Shown here piece by piece: positions 8,556-15,558 of a stretch of DNA of 45,551 bases; the stretch's first letter is position 1; each line of letters opens with the position of its first letter. Below the pieces are notes generated by a model. That model saw nothing but the letters and a program-made list of their open reading frames with translations, searched no databases and was not told where the DNA came from. Source of the DNA: CAZRUM01 sp964603435 (GTDB lineage Bacteria; Patescibacteriota; Patescibacteriia; Magasanikbacterales; UBA922); NCBI GenBank assembly GCA_964603435.1, contig CAZRUM010000002.1:1-45551 (forward strand), read 5' to 3'. A program made the position numbers and the translations under genes.

Positions 8556-8797
8556 TTTGTTTGAGAAAGAGGGGGTGGGCAAATTCCCCCGGGTGAGCAA
8601 GCTCGCCCTTCATACACATCTTGTTACCACTTTTCAGCAGAGAGTGACCAAGGTCGCGCCCATTCACTCTGCAAGAGTATGTATTTGCCCTGCCTGCTGG
8701 AAGCAAGAAAAGAGTACATCCACTTTTGGTATACTACGTTCAATGTCAAAAAGGCAGTTAGCTCACGCGATCGCTACTTACCCTCCCAGCCTTGCTT
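8531..8797 (-). ncRNA. Candidate structured small RNA, unit 3 of a minus-strand array
   Basis: The minus-strand promoter is TTGACA (8826-8831), a 16-base spacer and TATCAT (8804-8809), the best of the four units. Transcription would end at the hairpin at 8530-8555, giving about 265 nt. Internal pairings include AGAGTGA with TCACTCT around an 18-base loop and GGGCGAGC with GCTCACCC (one internal mismatch, loop TT). A 70-residue minus-strand frame runs through the terminator and has no SD, so I do not call it a gene. Not recognised as tmRNA, RNase P RNA, SRP RNA or 6S RNA. Confidence 0.45.
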
Positions 8798-8845
8798 ATT
8801 TAGATGATAGCATAAAAAAATATTTTGTCAAGGTCTGTATCTGCA

Positions 8846-8882
8846 TAATAAAAAATCTCCTTAGATAGGAGATTTTTTATTG
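8846..8882. terminator. Bidirectional terminator
   Basis: AATAAAAAATCTCCT and AGGAGATTTTTTATT form a 15-bp stem around the loop TAGAT (or close to it), with A- and T-runs on both sides. It can end unit 2 of the minus-strand array and anything arriving on the plus strand. Confidence 0.85.
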
Positions 8883-9126
8883 GCTATATTTACAAGTTTT
8901 ATAAATATAGTTTTGGTGGGAGTCTGGGTAGACTCCCGAAAAAAGATCGAAAGAGAAGGAGCAAAAAAGGGGAGGGACCCCGGCGGGTGAGAGAGGTCAC
9001 TCGCCGGAGCTTCCCCAGAGGTGATCTAGGATGTGGTAACCCTCCGCGGTTGGAACAGTGTGGACCGTGGGGGTGTATTCCTAAAACACCTCAGGCGTCG
9101 ACGAATCATGAACCCTCCGACGTCTG
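8847..9126 (-). ncRNA. Candidate structured small RNA or mini-ORF transcript, unit 2 of a minus-strand array
   Basis: The minus-strand promoter is TTGACT (9156-9161), 17 bases, then TAAAAT (9133-9138). The transcript would end at 8846-8882. Hairpins inside include GGGAGTCT/AGACTCCC around ACCC and a long one pairing CCGGCG with CGCCGG and GTGA with TCAC. A 27-codon frame starts at 9109 (minus) four bases after GGAGG and ends at 9026; it encodes an arginine-rich peptide with no known match. I cannot decide between RNA gene and peptide gene. Confidence 0.4.
9026..9109 (-). CDS. Possible 27-residue arginine-rich peptide
   Basis: A short frame MIRRRLRCFRNTPPR... follows GGAGG by four bases, within minus-strand unit 2. 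It is GC-rich like the other SD-bearing genes of this window. The shortness and lack of any homolog that I know make this a weak call. Confidence 0.2.
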   Translation of the reverse strand: MIRRRLRCFRNTPPRSTLFQPRRVTTS

Positions 9127-9177
9127 AATATGATTTTACAGTCTTTTTTTATTTTAGTCAAGACTTTTTGTTTGGAT

Positions 9178-9472
9178 ATAAAAAACCAGCCGTAGAGGCT
9201 GGTTTAGTTGGGGAGGGACACCAGACAGTAGAACGTGTTCTAACTGTCGGGGGATAAATCAAGGAGGATATTTTGTTCCTCAGATTTTGATTTCTTATCC
9301 CACTGTCTGGTGTTAGAGAAAGCGGTGTTGACTGAAGGAATGTGTGGGGGTATTTGCAATGGTTTTATGGTAGGGTTGATAGCTTTGCCTCCCTTAGAGG
9401 TCTTTTCCGCTTCCCCCTATTTGGTTGAACCGTTGAGATAAGATTGGGTAGAATATCCCAACGACTACTCCG
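9178..9472 (-). ncRNA. Candidate structured RNA with two exclusive folds, unit 1 of a minus-strand array
   Basis: The minus-strand promoter is TTGACT (9502-9507), 17 bases, then TATGGT (9479-9484). The terminator is an AAACCAGCC/GGCTGGTTT stem (9183-9205) followed on the minus strand by six T. Inside, ACACCAGACAGT (9302-9313) pairs perfectly over 12 bp with ACTGTCTGGTGT (9218-9229). It encloses a 12-bp helix (GGGATAA + ATCAA, one 3-base bulge) ending in GAGGA/TCCTC. The 3' strand ACTGTC can instead pair with a nearby GACAGT in a local hairpin continued by AGAAC/GTTCT. Such competing helices resemble a regulatory switch. No known RNA family recognised. Confidence 0.5.
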
Positions 9473-9550
9473 GTATGTACCATAACAGTCTATTTTTTTA
9501 TAGTCAAATTTTTATTTTTTAAATTACTGTGGATAAGTGGGGATTGGGGG

Positions 9551-9579
9551 TTGCGGAGGTATTAAAAGTGGGGTATAAT
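9551..9579 (+). promoter_or_regulatory. Promoter of mraZ
   Basis: TTGCGG (9551-9556), a 17-base spacer, and a perfect TATAAT (9574-9579). The start codon lies 88 bases downstream, so the leader is about 80 nt. Confidence 0.75.
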
Positions 9580-9603
9580 GGTTGTACGTGGGGATTTATG
9601 GGG
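9579..9603 (+). promoter_or_regulatory. MraZ operator: TGGGN boxes every 10 bases
   Basis: TGGTT (9579-9583), TGGGG (9589-9593) and TGGGG (9599-9603) are each separated by exactly five bases. This is the TGGGN-N5 spacing known for MraZ binding sites upstream of mraZ in E. coli. The first box overlaps the end of the -10 element, so binding should block transcription: autorepression is the expected outcome. More TGGGG motifs lie just upstream (about 9537-9550) but are off the 10-base spacing. Confidence 0.75.
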
Positions 9604-9666
9604 AAAATGCCTGTCTCCCTATAAATTAAAAAAACTAGTGTTAACTCGTGTTAAAATTAGCGATTT

Positions 9667-10098
9667 GTGTTTATCGGAGAATATACACACAACCTAGATG
9701 AAAAAGGGCGACTTGCAGTACCTAAAAAGTTCCGCACCGTTCTTTCCAAAGGCGCAGTTGTAACCAGAGGTTTGGATAACTGTCTATTTTTGTACACCAA
9801 AGATGAATGGAAGAAATTAGCTGATAAACTTTCTGCTCTACCTTTTTCACAGGCCAACAGTCGTGCCTTTGCTCGTCTTATGCTGGCCGGAGCGATGGAT
9901 GTAAAAATTGATAAGCAGGGTAGAGTCATGTTACCAGAATATTTACGTAAGTATGCTACTTTAAAAAAGAATATTGTTGTGGCCGGTCTATACAACCGTC
10001 TAGAACTTTGGGATGACAAGGCTTGGGAACAATACAAAGTAAGAACAGAAAAAGATAGCAATGCTATTGCTGAAGAGATGTCTGATCTAGGAATATAG
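9667..10098 (+). CDS. mraZ: Transcriptional regulator / division-cluster protein MraZ
   Basis: MraZ is a ring-forming DNA-binding protein with two SpoVT-AbrB-like halves that controls the division and cell-wall cluster, including itself. The 143 residues match the family. The start is GTG 9667 because MFIGEYTHNLDEKGR is the conserved N-terminus; no SD is visible. The first half carries DEKGRLAVP and the second DKQGRVMLP, the two copies of the DXXXR-type motif. The predicted operator lies at 9579-9603. rsmH follows after a 130-base gap holding a long inverted repeat, so cotranscription is possible but interrupted by that element. Confidence 0.95.
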   Translation: MFIGEYTHNLDEKGRLAVPKKFRTVLSKGAVVTRGLDNCLFLYTKDEWKKLADKLSALPFSQANSRAFARLMLAGAMDVKIDKQGRVMLPEYLRKYATLKKNIVVAGLYNRLELWDDKAWEQYKVRTEKDSNAIAEEMSDLGI

Positions 10099-10113
10099 TT
10101 TATAAATTTCTAA

Positions 10114-10220
10114 TTGATCTAATTCACCTAATTTCTAATAAAAATATCAATTGACAAATTTAGAAATTAAATATTTGAAATTTTATTAGGTGAATTAAAA
10201 ATTAGAATAATTAGAAATTT
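10114..10220. repeat. Long AT-rich inverted repeat between mraZ and rsmH
   Basis: The left half starts AAATTTCTAATT and the right half ends with its complement AATTAGAAATTT; the halves pair imperfectly over about 45 bases each. Both contain repeated CTAATT words. The right arm ends only 7 bases before the rsmH ATG, so in RNA the structure would border or mask the start site. Same architecture as 6869-6952, 30888-30965 and 34809-34896. Confidence 0.75.
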
Positions 10221-10227
10221 GCAACAT

Positions 10228-11139
10228 ATGCGTCATGTACCAGTATTATTAACCGAAATATTAGATGCATTACAACTAAAACCTGGTAGTAATGTAATAG
10301 ATTGTACTTTGGGTGACGCAGGACATAGTGAAGAGATATTAAAACTAACTGCCCCAGATGGAAAATTGTTAGGTATAGATGCCGATGTAGAAGCAATTTT
10401 ACGAGCCAAGCAATATTTGTACGAATTTGAAGATAGAATAGTTTTGGTAAGAAATAATTTTACAGATTTAAAAAAGATTGTAGAAGAAAATAAGTTTGTT
10501 GCAGTAGAGGGAGTACTTATGGATTTTGGTTGGTCTTCTCCTCAGTTTGAAGAGCGAGGTAGAGGATTTAGTTTCAAAAATGAAACTGAGCCTCTAGACA
10601 TGAGATATGACAATAACCAAAGCAATGCTATTACTGCAGAATATTTATTAAATGATTATTCAGTAGATGAATTGAAAAGAATTTTTGTAAAATATGGTGA
10701 AGAAAGATTTGCGAAAGATGTCGCCGTAGGAATAGTTAATTTCAGAAAAAAAAGGGATATAAAAATAGTAGGGGATTTAGTTAATATCATTTTGGAAGTT
10801 TATAGAAAAAAGCTAAAAACAGAAAAGGAAGTTCCATGGGTAGGTGGTTTGCATCCAGCTACCAAAGTGTTCCAAGCTCTACGCATGGTTGTTAATAACG
10901 AACTAAAAGTAATAGAGAATGTTTTGCCCCAAGCTGTAGAGGTACTTTCTACTGGTGGTAGGTTATTAGTTATCACTTTTCATTCTTTGGAAGATTCTAT
11001 AGTTAAACATTATTTCAAAAGCCAATCTGGCAAGACCATAAAAATAATTAATAAAAAACCTATCATAGCAACAGAGGAAGAAGTGAAAAATAATCCTCGT
11101 GCTAGATCAGCGAAATTAAGAATTATAGAAAAAATATGA
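10228..11139 (+). CDS. rsmH: 16S rRNA (cytosine-1402-N4)-methyltransferase
   Basis: RsmH (MraW) methylates C1402 in the decoding centre of 16S rRNA using S-adenosylmethionine. The start ATG 10228 gives MRHVPVLLTEIL, the family's normal N-terminus; a TTG nine bases upstream is in frame but less likely. Visible blocks are TLGDAGHSEEIL (the SAM-binding loop, usually TLGxGGHS), LMDFGWSSPQFEERGRGFSF, the EPLDMRYD block and ITFHSLEDSIVK near the C-terminus. About 303 residues, a full-length protein. It overlaps the next gene by four bases (ATGA), indicating translational coupling. Confidence 0.96.
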   Translation: MRHVPVLLTEILDALQLKPGSNVIDCTLGDAGHSEEILKLTAPDGKLLGIDADVEAILRAKQYLYEFEDRIVLVRNNFTDLKKIVEENKFVAVEGVLMDFGWSSPQFEERGRGFSFKNETEPLDMRYDNNQSNAITAEYLLNDYSVDELKRIFVKYGEERFAKDVAVGIVNFRKKRDIKIVGDLVNIILEVYRKKLKTEKEVPWVGGLHPATKVFQALRMVVNNELKVIENVLPQAVEVLSTGGRLLVITFHSLEDSIVKHYFKSQSGKTIKIINKKPIIATEEEVKNNPRARSAKLRIIEKI

Positions 11140-11480
11140 ACACATACACAAATAAAAACAAAACAATGAGACAAAGAAAAATGGCCGTTAGACAATGGCT
11201 ACTTAGTACTAGTTTTAGGGCGGGTTTGCTTGTTGTGATTGCTTTTTTTGGAATAATGTATGTGGCTCAAACTAGCTCCGCCTCTACCAAAGGTTATGAA
11301 ATTAGAGATATTGAGAAGCAGCTTCAGACTCTAGAACAAGAAAATCAAAAACTGGAATTTGAAATTGCCACTCACAGATCTATGCAAAGTATCCAAAGTA
11401 GATTGCAAAATACAAATTTAGTTGTTGCTGATAATATGGAATATGTAACTTTGGTGGGTACTGCAGTGGCACGTCGCTAA
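11136..11480 (+). CDS. FtsL/DivIC-like division protein
   Basis: This 114-residue protein overlaps rsmH by four bases, the position where ftsL sits in bacterial division clusters. It has a basic N-terminus, one membrane helix (about residues 29-47, VVIAFFGIMYVAQ), then a leucine/glutamate coiled coil (about 60-95). FtsL-type proteins link the divisome glycosyltransferase complex to the membrane. Sequence conservation in this family is low, so the call rests on topology and position. The usual ftsI, murE or mraY do not follow: a terminator does. Confidence 0.75.
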   Translation: MNTYTNKNKTMRQRKMAVRQWLLSTSFRAGLLVVIAFFGIMYVAQTSSASTKGYEIRDIEKQLQTLEQENQKLEFEIATHRSMQSIQSRLQNTNLVVADNMEYVTLVGTAVARR

Positions 11481-11514
11481 CTCACTTAACTACTTTACCA
11501 CCTGACCACTTTAC

Positions 11515-11544
11515 CACTCCCATTTATGGGAGTTTTGTTTTATT
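11515..11544 (+). terminator. Terminator closing the mraZ-rsmH-ftsL cluster
   Basis: ACTCCCAT and ATGGGAGT pair around TT and are followed by TTTGTTTT. Just before it, a small direct repeat ACTTTACCAC occurs twice (about 11492-11515). Confidence 0.85.
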
Positions 11545-11619
11545 TATGGTATAATAATTTAAGATTTATCTCCGTAGAGAGATGCCCTGTGGGTATGATT
11601 TTAGATTTAGAATTTTAAT

Positions 11620-11973
11620 ATGTGGATTTTAGTTATACAACGCATCACATTGGAATTTTTGTTTGATTTGGTTTATTTTCCAATCTGGTGGTATACCGGC
11701 GGAATAAAACACGCGGGTGGTTTTTGTTTTCATTTGGTACAGCTTGGCAATGCTCGTCTGGCACCTGCTTTGTGGGTAAAAAATATATTTGTACCGATGT
11801 TTGGGCAGACTGATATACAAGGCAGATTGGTGAGTGTTCTTATGCGTTTTTTAAATATTATTTTTAGAACAATTGCGTTGTTGATTTGGATGGTTGTGGT
11901 TGCTTGTGTTTTTACTTTGTGGTTAATCTTGCCTGTAGTAGTTGTTTATATGTTAATGCGTTCACTGTCATAG
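11620..11973 (+). CDS. Small integral membrane protein, function unknown
   Basis: I do not recognise this 117-residue protein. It has a hydrophobic N-terminal part with aromatic residues (FPIWWYTGG), an amphipathic centre and a strong C-terminal membrane region of two closely spaced helices (about residues 78-115, LLIWMVVVACVFTLWLILPVVVVY). The start is ATG 11620, without SD. The stop is directly followed, one base later, by the start of the membrane-anchored ClpC-like gene, so the two are almost certainly cotranscribed and this protein may be a partner or adaptor of that AAA+ machine; this last point is inference. Confidence 0.75.
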   Translation: MWILVIQRITLEFLFDLVYFPIWWYTGGIKHAGGFCFHLVQLGNARLAPALWVKNIFVPMFGQTDIQGRLVSVLMRFLNIIFRTIALLIWMVVVACVFTLWLILPVVVVYMLMRSLS

Positions 11974-11974
11974 T

Positions 11975-14725
11975 ATGGGAGAACAAAAACCACAACTAAA
12001 TATCTTACAATGCCATACCTGTGGAGGTGCAGGTTATGTTAATTATCGCAAATGTTCAGAATGTAATGGTATGAGTATTGGTCAGATGAAAAAAGGTAAG
12101 TTTTTATATTGGGGTGAACCTCTTACTCGCTATCATATTAGTATTAGAAAAGCGAGACGAGTTTTAAATAAAATTAGAATTATTGGTGCCTTAGTTTTTG
12201 GCTTAGGTTTTCTTTGTTTTTTCTTTTGGAATCTTTATAAAAAAGATGCTTGGGTAGAAGTTTTCACAGCAGATTTTTGGTTGGGTGATAATTTTTATGT
12301 TAGTTTATTGTGGTTGAGTTTGATAGCATTTGCTTATCTTTTTTATCGTTTGTTAATTTCAGGTAGAGTTCAAGAAACTGTTGAAATGAGAGGTTATGGT
12401 CAAAAAGAAGTAGTGCCAGAGTTTGCCCAACCTCAAGTGATACAGACTTGGTTAGAAGTAACAAAACTACGTCGTAAAAATAAAAAAGACATTGCTGACG
12501 TTTTTACAAGTGAAGCTAGGCAGGTTCTGGAGCAAGCTTATCTGCAAGCAGAAAAAAATCAAAATGAAGAGGTTACAGTGTGGCATATACTTTATGCTTT
12601 GCTCGCTTCATCAAAAATAGCGACTGTATTTTTGCGTATGCAAATTCCAATCAAGAAACTTCAAGCTCATATTGCCAAAGAATTCAAAACTAGCGACAAA
12701 GATACATTACCAAGACTATCTGACGATTTGCAACAAATTTTATTTCAATCTTACAGTTTGGCTTATGAAAAACGTCAGGAATATGTAAATGTGACAGAGC
12801 TTTTAGTGGCAACTGTGCGTCAATCAGAAAAGATTCAGGAGTTGTTGTATGATTTGAAAATTGATAGAAACAAACTTGATAATGTCGTAGAATGGTTGCG
12901 TATTCGTGAACATCTTAGAGTTCAATATCAAAAATTCAAAAAAGTAGCAGCTCGTCGGAGTAAATATGGTATGGACAGAGCGATGACAGCTGTAGCTACA
13001 CCATATCTAAATAGTGTCAGTCAAGATCTTACGATGGCTGCCAAGTTTGGTCAGCTCTATCCTTGTGTAGCCAGAGAGGAAGAGATGGCTGAGGTTTTTC
13101 GTATTATAGAAGGTGGACAGCAGAGTGTGGTTTTGGTGGGTGAACATGGAGTAGGAAAGATGAGTATTATAGAGGGTATTGCTCAGCGTATGGTAGAAGA
13201 TGATGTACCAGACAGATTGAAAGATAAACGTTTAGTTCAGCTGTCTACCTCAGCTTTGCTCGCTGGTACGACTGTTAGCGGTGCCCAAGAGAGGATTATT
13301 CGCATTATGACTGAAGTGGGTAAAGCTAAAAATATAATTTTGTTTATAAATAATATTCATGATCTATCTGGTGTGACCGAGACTGGAGGAGAAGGAGTAG
13401 ATATCTCCGAGACTTTGGCAGAATATTTGGGACCAGGAAAATTTTTGACTTTTGCGACTTCTATTACTAGTAATTTCAATCAACAGGTGGTAAACACAGA
13501 GCTTGGTGGAGTGCTGTCAAAAGTAGAAATAAAAGAAATGAATGAAAATCAAGCTATTCAAGTCCTTGAATCAAAAGCTGGTAGCATAGAATACAAACAT
13601 GATGTTTTGTTTTCTTACGGAGCTCTCGAAGCTTGTGTAAAATTATCAGGAAAATTTTTGCATGATAATAATTTGCCAGATTCGGCTATAAATATAATGA
13701 CCGAGACGGCTAGTTTTGCACATAACAAAGGTGGTAATAGTTTTGTGACTTCAAATGATGTGGGAGAAATAATTTCTAAAAAAACTGGTATTCCTGCTAC
13801 AAACATAGCAGAGGATGAGGGTGATAAATTGGTTCGTCTGGAAGATACTATGCACGAGCGTATGGTTGGTCAAAATGATGCTGTAAAGCTCGTGGCTGAT
13901 GCTCTTCGTCGGGCTAGAGTAGAGATAAGATCACAAAAACGTCCAATTGCCAATTTTCTTTTCTTGGGGCCGACTGGTGTAGGAAAAACTGAACTTGCCA
14001 AAACAATTGCGGATGTATACTTTGGTGGCGAGAAAAATATGATTAGAATTGACATGAGTGAATATCAAGACAAGAGTGGTATTTATCGTCTGATTGGTCA
14101 ACCAGGCCAGCAAGGCAGTGGTATTCTTACTGAAGCAGTTCGTCAAAAACCATTTTCTTTAGTTCTGTTAGATGAGTTAGAAAAAGCTGATCCAGATGTT
14201 TTGACTTTATTTTTACAGGTGTTCGATGATGGTAGGCTGACAGATAGTACTGGTAGAGTAATTGATTTTACCAATACAATTATAATTGCCACTTCTAATG
14301 CTGGGACTAACTTTGTGCAAGATCAATTGGTGCAAGGTGTTTCTCTAGAAAGTATTCGTCAACAACTTATAAAAGCAGAACTGAAAAATTATTATCGTCC
14401 AGAATTTATTAATCGTTTTGATGGTGTGGTATTATTTAGCCCACTAAATCGTGAAGAGATAAAACAAATTGCTGGATTAATGTTGAAACGTGTCGGAAAA
14501 AATTTAGAAAAGCGTGGTGTCACTTTGCAAGTAGAGGATTTAGCCCTAGATGCATTGGCACAAGTTGGTTTTGATCCAGAGTTTGGGGCCAGGCCAATGA
14601 GAAGGGCAATTCAAGATATGGTAGAAAATAAATTGGCCGATTTAATTTTACAAAACAAACTGCAACGTCGTGATGTTTTGATTTTGGGTAAGGGGTGCGA
14701 GATAAGGATTGAGAAAGCGAAATAA
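11975..14725 (+). CDS. Membrane-anchored ClpC-like AAA+ protein with degenerate first ATPase
   Basis: Clp/Hsp100 proteins unfold substrates with two AAA+ rings. Domains in order: a DnaJ-like zinc knuckle (CHTC and CSEC, residues 13-30), two membrane helices (about 67-87 and 105-128), a Clp-N-like helical region (about 170-310), AAA1, AAA2 and a ClpB-D2-type C-terminus (GARPMRRAI). AAA2 looks intact: GPTGVGKTE near 665 and LVLLDELEKA near 730, plus EFINRFD. AAA1 looks dead: Walker A ends GKMS instead of GKTS/T, and Walker B reads LFINNIH where LFIDEIH is expected, losing both acidic residues. The zinc knuckle and anchoring are unlike classical ClpC. It probably processes membrane or envelope substrates; no ClpP gene is in the window. 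Confidence 0.88.
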   Translation: MGEQKPQLNILQCHTCGGAGYVNYRKCSECNGMSIGQMKKGKFLYWGEPLTRYHISIRKARRVLNKIRIIGALVFGLGFLCFFFWNLYKKDAWVEVFTADFWLGDNFYVSLLWLSLIAFAYLFYRLLISGRVQETVEMRGYGQKEVVPEFAQPQVIQTWLEVTKLRRKNKKDIADVFTSEARQVLEQAYLQAEKNQNEEVTVWHILYALLASSKIATVFLRMQIPIKKLQAHIAKEFKTSDKDTLPRLSDDLQQILFQSYSLAYEKRQEYVNVTELLVATVRQSEKIQELLYDLKIDRNKLDNVVEWLRIREHLRVQYQKFKKVAARRSKYGMDRAMTAVATPYLNSVSQDLTMAAKFGQLYPCVAREEEMAEVFRIIEGGQQSVVLVGEHGVGKMSIIEGIAQRMVEDDVPDRLKDKRLVQLSTSALLAGTTVSGAQERIIRIMTEVGKAKNIILFINNIHDLSGVTETGGEGVDISETLAEYLGPGKFLTFATSITSNFNQQVVNTELGGVLSKVEIKEMNENQAIQVLESKAGSIEYKHDVLFSYGALEACVKLSGKFLHDNNLPDSAINIMTETASFAHNKGGNSFVTSNDVGEIISKKTGIPATNIAEDEGDKLVRLEDTMHERMVGQNDAVKLVADALRRARVEIRSQKRPIANFLFLGPTGVGKTELAKTIADVYFGGEKNMIRIDMSEYQDKSGIYRLIGQPGQQGSGILTEAVRQKPFSLVLLDELEKADPDVLTLFLQVFDDGRLTDSTGRVIDFTNTIIIATSNAGTNFVQDQLVQGVSLESIRQQLIKAELKNYYRPEFINRFDGVVLFSPLNREEIKQIAGLMLKRVGKNLEKRGVTLQVEDLALDALAQVGFDPEFGARPMRRAIQDMVENKLADLILQNKLQRRDVLILGKGCEIRIEKAK

Positions 14726-14738
14726 AATAGTTTTATTA

Positions 14739-14783
14739 CCCAGCCCCTCTCCTTGGATAAGGAGAGGCTGGGTGAGGTTGAGT
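14739..14783. repeat. Palindromic repeat upstream of DUF559 gene
   Basis: CCCAGCC...CTCTCCTT (14739-14754) pairs with AAGGAGAGGCTGGG (14759-14772) around GGAT, followed by TGAGGTTGAG. An inverted copy lies at 15163-15199, so the DUF559 gene sits between opposed copies. It may also terminate the ClpC-like transcript, although there is no T-run. Confidence 0.85.
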
Positions 14784-14806
14784 ATCTGTGATTAAAAAGG
14801 TTAGTT

Positions 14807-15211
14807 ATGTCACAAAAATTAATCAATTTAAAAAAATTAAAAACAACAAGACGTAGTCTTCGAAAAAGACAAACAAAACCAGAGGTGTTGATTTGGTCAC
14901 GATTGAAAAATAGACAAACAGGTTATAAATTTAGAAGACAACATAGCATAGGTCCATTTATAGTGGATTTTTATTGTCCCCAATTTAGATTGGTAGTGGA
15001 AATAGATGGTTCAATACATTCTAAAAAAGTTTTAAAAGATAACGAGAGGGAAAAATATTTATTAGATAAAAATTTTTATGTAGTTCGTTTTAGTGCATAT
15101 AAAGTATTGGATGATTTTGAAAGTGTTGTAGAGGAAATTAAAATTGTCTGCGAAAGGTTGTCAACCTCCCCTAACCCCTCCTTATCCAAGGAGGGGGACC
15201 GAATTAGATAA
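14807..15211 (+). CDS. DUF559 endonuclease-like protein with repeat-encoded C-terminus
   Basis: DUF559 proteins belong to the PD-(D/E)XK/Vsr-like nuclease fold. The family pattern is clear: LRKRQTKPEVLIW, FRRQHSIGPFIVDFYCP (residues about 46-62), LVVEIDGSIH with the acidic EID core, and a C-terminal VVRFSAYKVL. The last 17 residues (STSPNPSLSKEGD and following) come entirely from the palindromic repeat at 15163-15199, so the repeat supplies the stop-proximal coding sequence. With an inverted copy upstream, the gene is bracketed by repeats, like the GIY-YIG gene at 18701. Substrate not known; a role in repeat spread is inference. Confidence 0.88.
   Translation: MSQKLINLKKLKTTRRSLRKRQTKPEVLIWSRLKNRQTGYKFRRQHSIGPFIVDFYCPQFRLVVEIDGSIHSKKVLKDNEREKYLLDKNFYVVRFSAYKVLDDFESVVEEIKIVCERLSTSPNPSLSKEGDRIR
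15163..15199. repeat. Palindromic repeat forming the 3' end of the DUF559 gene
   Basis: CCCCTCCTT pairs with AAGGAGGGG around ATCC. Read on the minus strand it matches 14739-14783 (CTTGGATAAGGAG core, then GAGGTTGA). Confidence 0.85.
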
Positions 15212-15225
15212 GTGATTTCTTGTAA

Positions 15226-15268
15226 TAAAAAAGTAGAGACGTGGCATGTCACGTCTCTACTTTTTTAT
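15226..15268. terminator. Strong bidirectional terminator hairpin
   Basis: AAAAAGTAGAGACGTG pairs with CACGTCTCTACTTTTT around GCATGT, a 16-bp stem with A- and T-runs. The AGAGACGTG...CACGTCTCT stem itself looks like a repeat unit. Confidence 0.85.
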
Positions 15269-15289
15269 TTTATGTCAAGGGTCAGGGTA

Positions 15290-15318
15290 TTGATAAGGAA
15301 CTTTCAAATTTGTATACT
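15290..15318 (+). promoter_or_regulatory. Promoter of the two mini-ORFs
   Basis: TTGATA (15290-15295), 17 bases, TATACT (15313-15318); each hexamer has one mismatch. The first mini-ORF starts 45 bases after the -10. Confidence 0.7.
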
Positions 15319-15362
15319 AGCCCTAGTTCTTTGAAGCGTTCTTTAAAACAGAGGAGGAAGAC

Positions 15363-15506
15363 ATGAAAAAAGTGTGGATTATGAGAGCAATCGTCTTGAT
15401 CATTCTGCACTATGTAGTGGACAATGTCTATGCCGAGATTGTTTTGCTCATGATACTGGCAGTCAATATCTGTCTGATATTCTGGGTCAAACGAAATCTG
15501 GAGTAG
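15363..15506 (+). CDS. Tiny membrane protein, 47 aa, copy 1
   Basis: ATG 15363 follows GAGGAGG by about five bases, a strong SD in a genome where most genes have none. The product is MKKVWIMRAIVLIILHY..., hydrophobic over nearly its full length with a basic C-terminus (WVKRNLE): one or two membrane helices. Its middle, DNVYAEIVLLMI, matches DVYAEIILITI in the next mini-ORF. No family recognised. The pair has its own promoter (15290) and terminator (15778). Confidence 0.6.
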   Translation: MKKVWIMRAIVLIILHYVVDNVYAEIVLLMILAVNICLIFWVKRNLE

Positions 15507-15558
15507 TGATAATCATCGCTACTTCGCAGACAGTACTCTCACCACGAGGAGAAGAACA

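Noticed and set aside
8494..8706. A 70-codon minus-strand frame
   Set aside because: It reads through a terminator hairpin and a promoter and has no SD; its similarity to another frame near 8231-8452 comes only from the copied terminator.
9178..9472. A c-di-GMP (GEMM) or other known riboswitch in unit 1
   Set aside because: GGCAAAGCTA resembles part of the GEMM core, but the companion GCAAACC strand and the tetraloop arrangement are missing.
9657..10061. A 134-codon minus-strand frame over mraZ
   Set aside because: MraZ on the plus strand is unmistakable; the antisense frame has no supporting signal.
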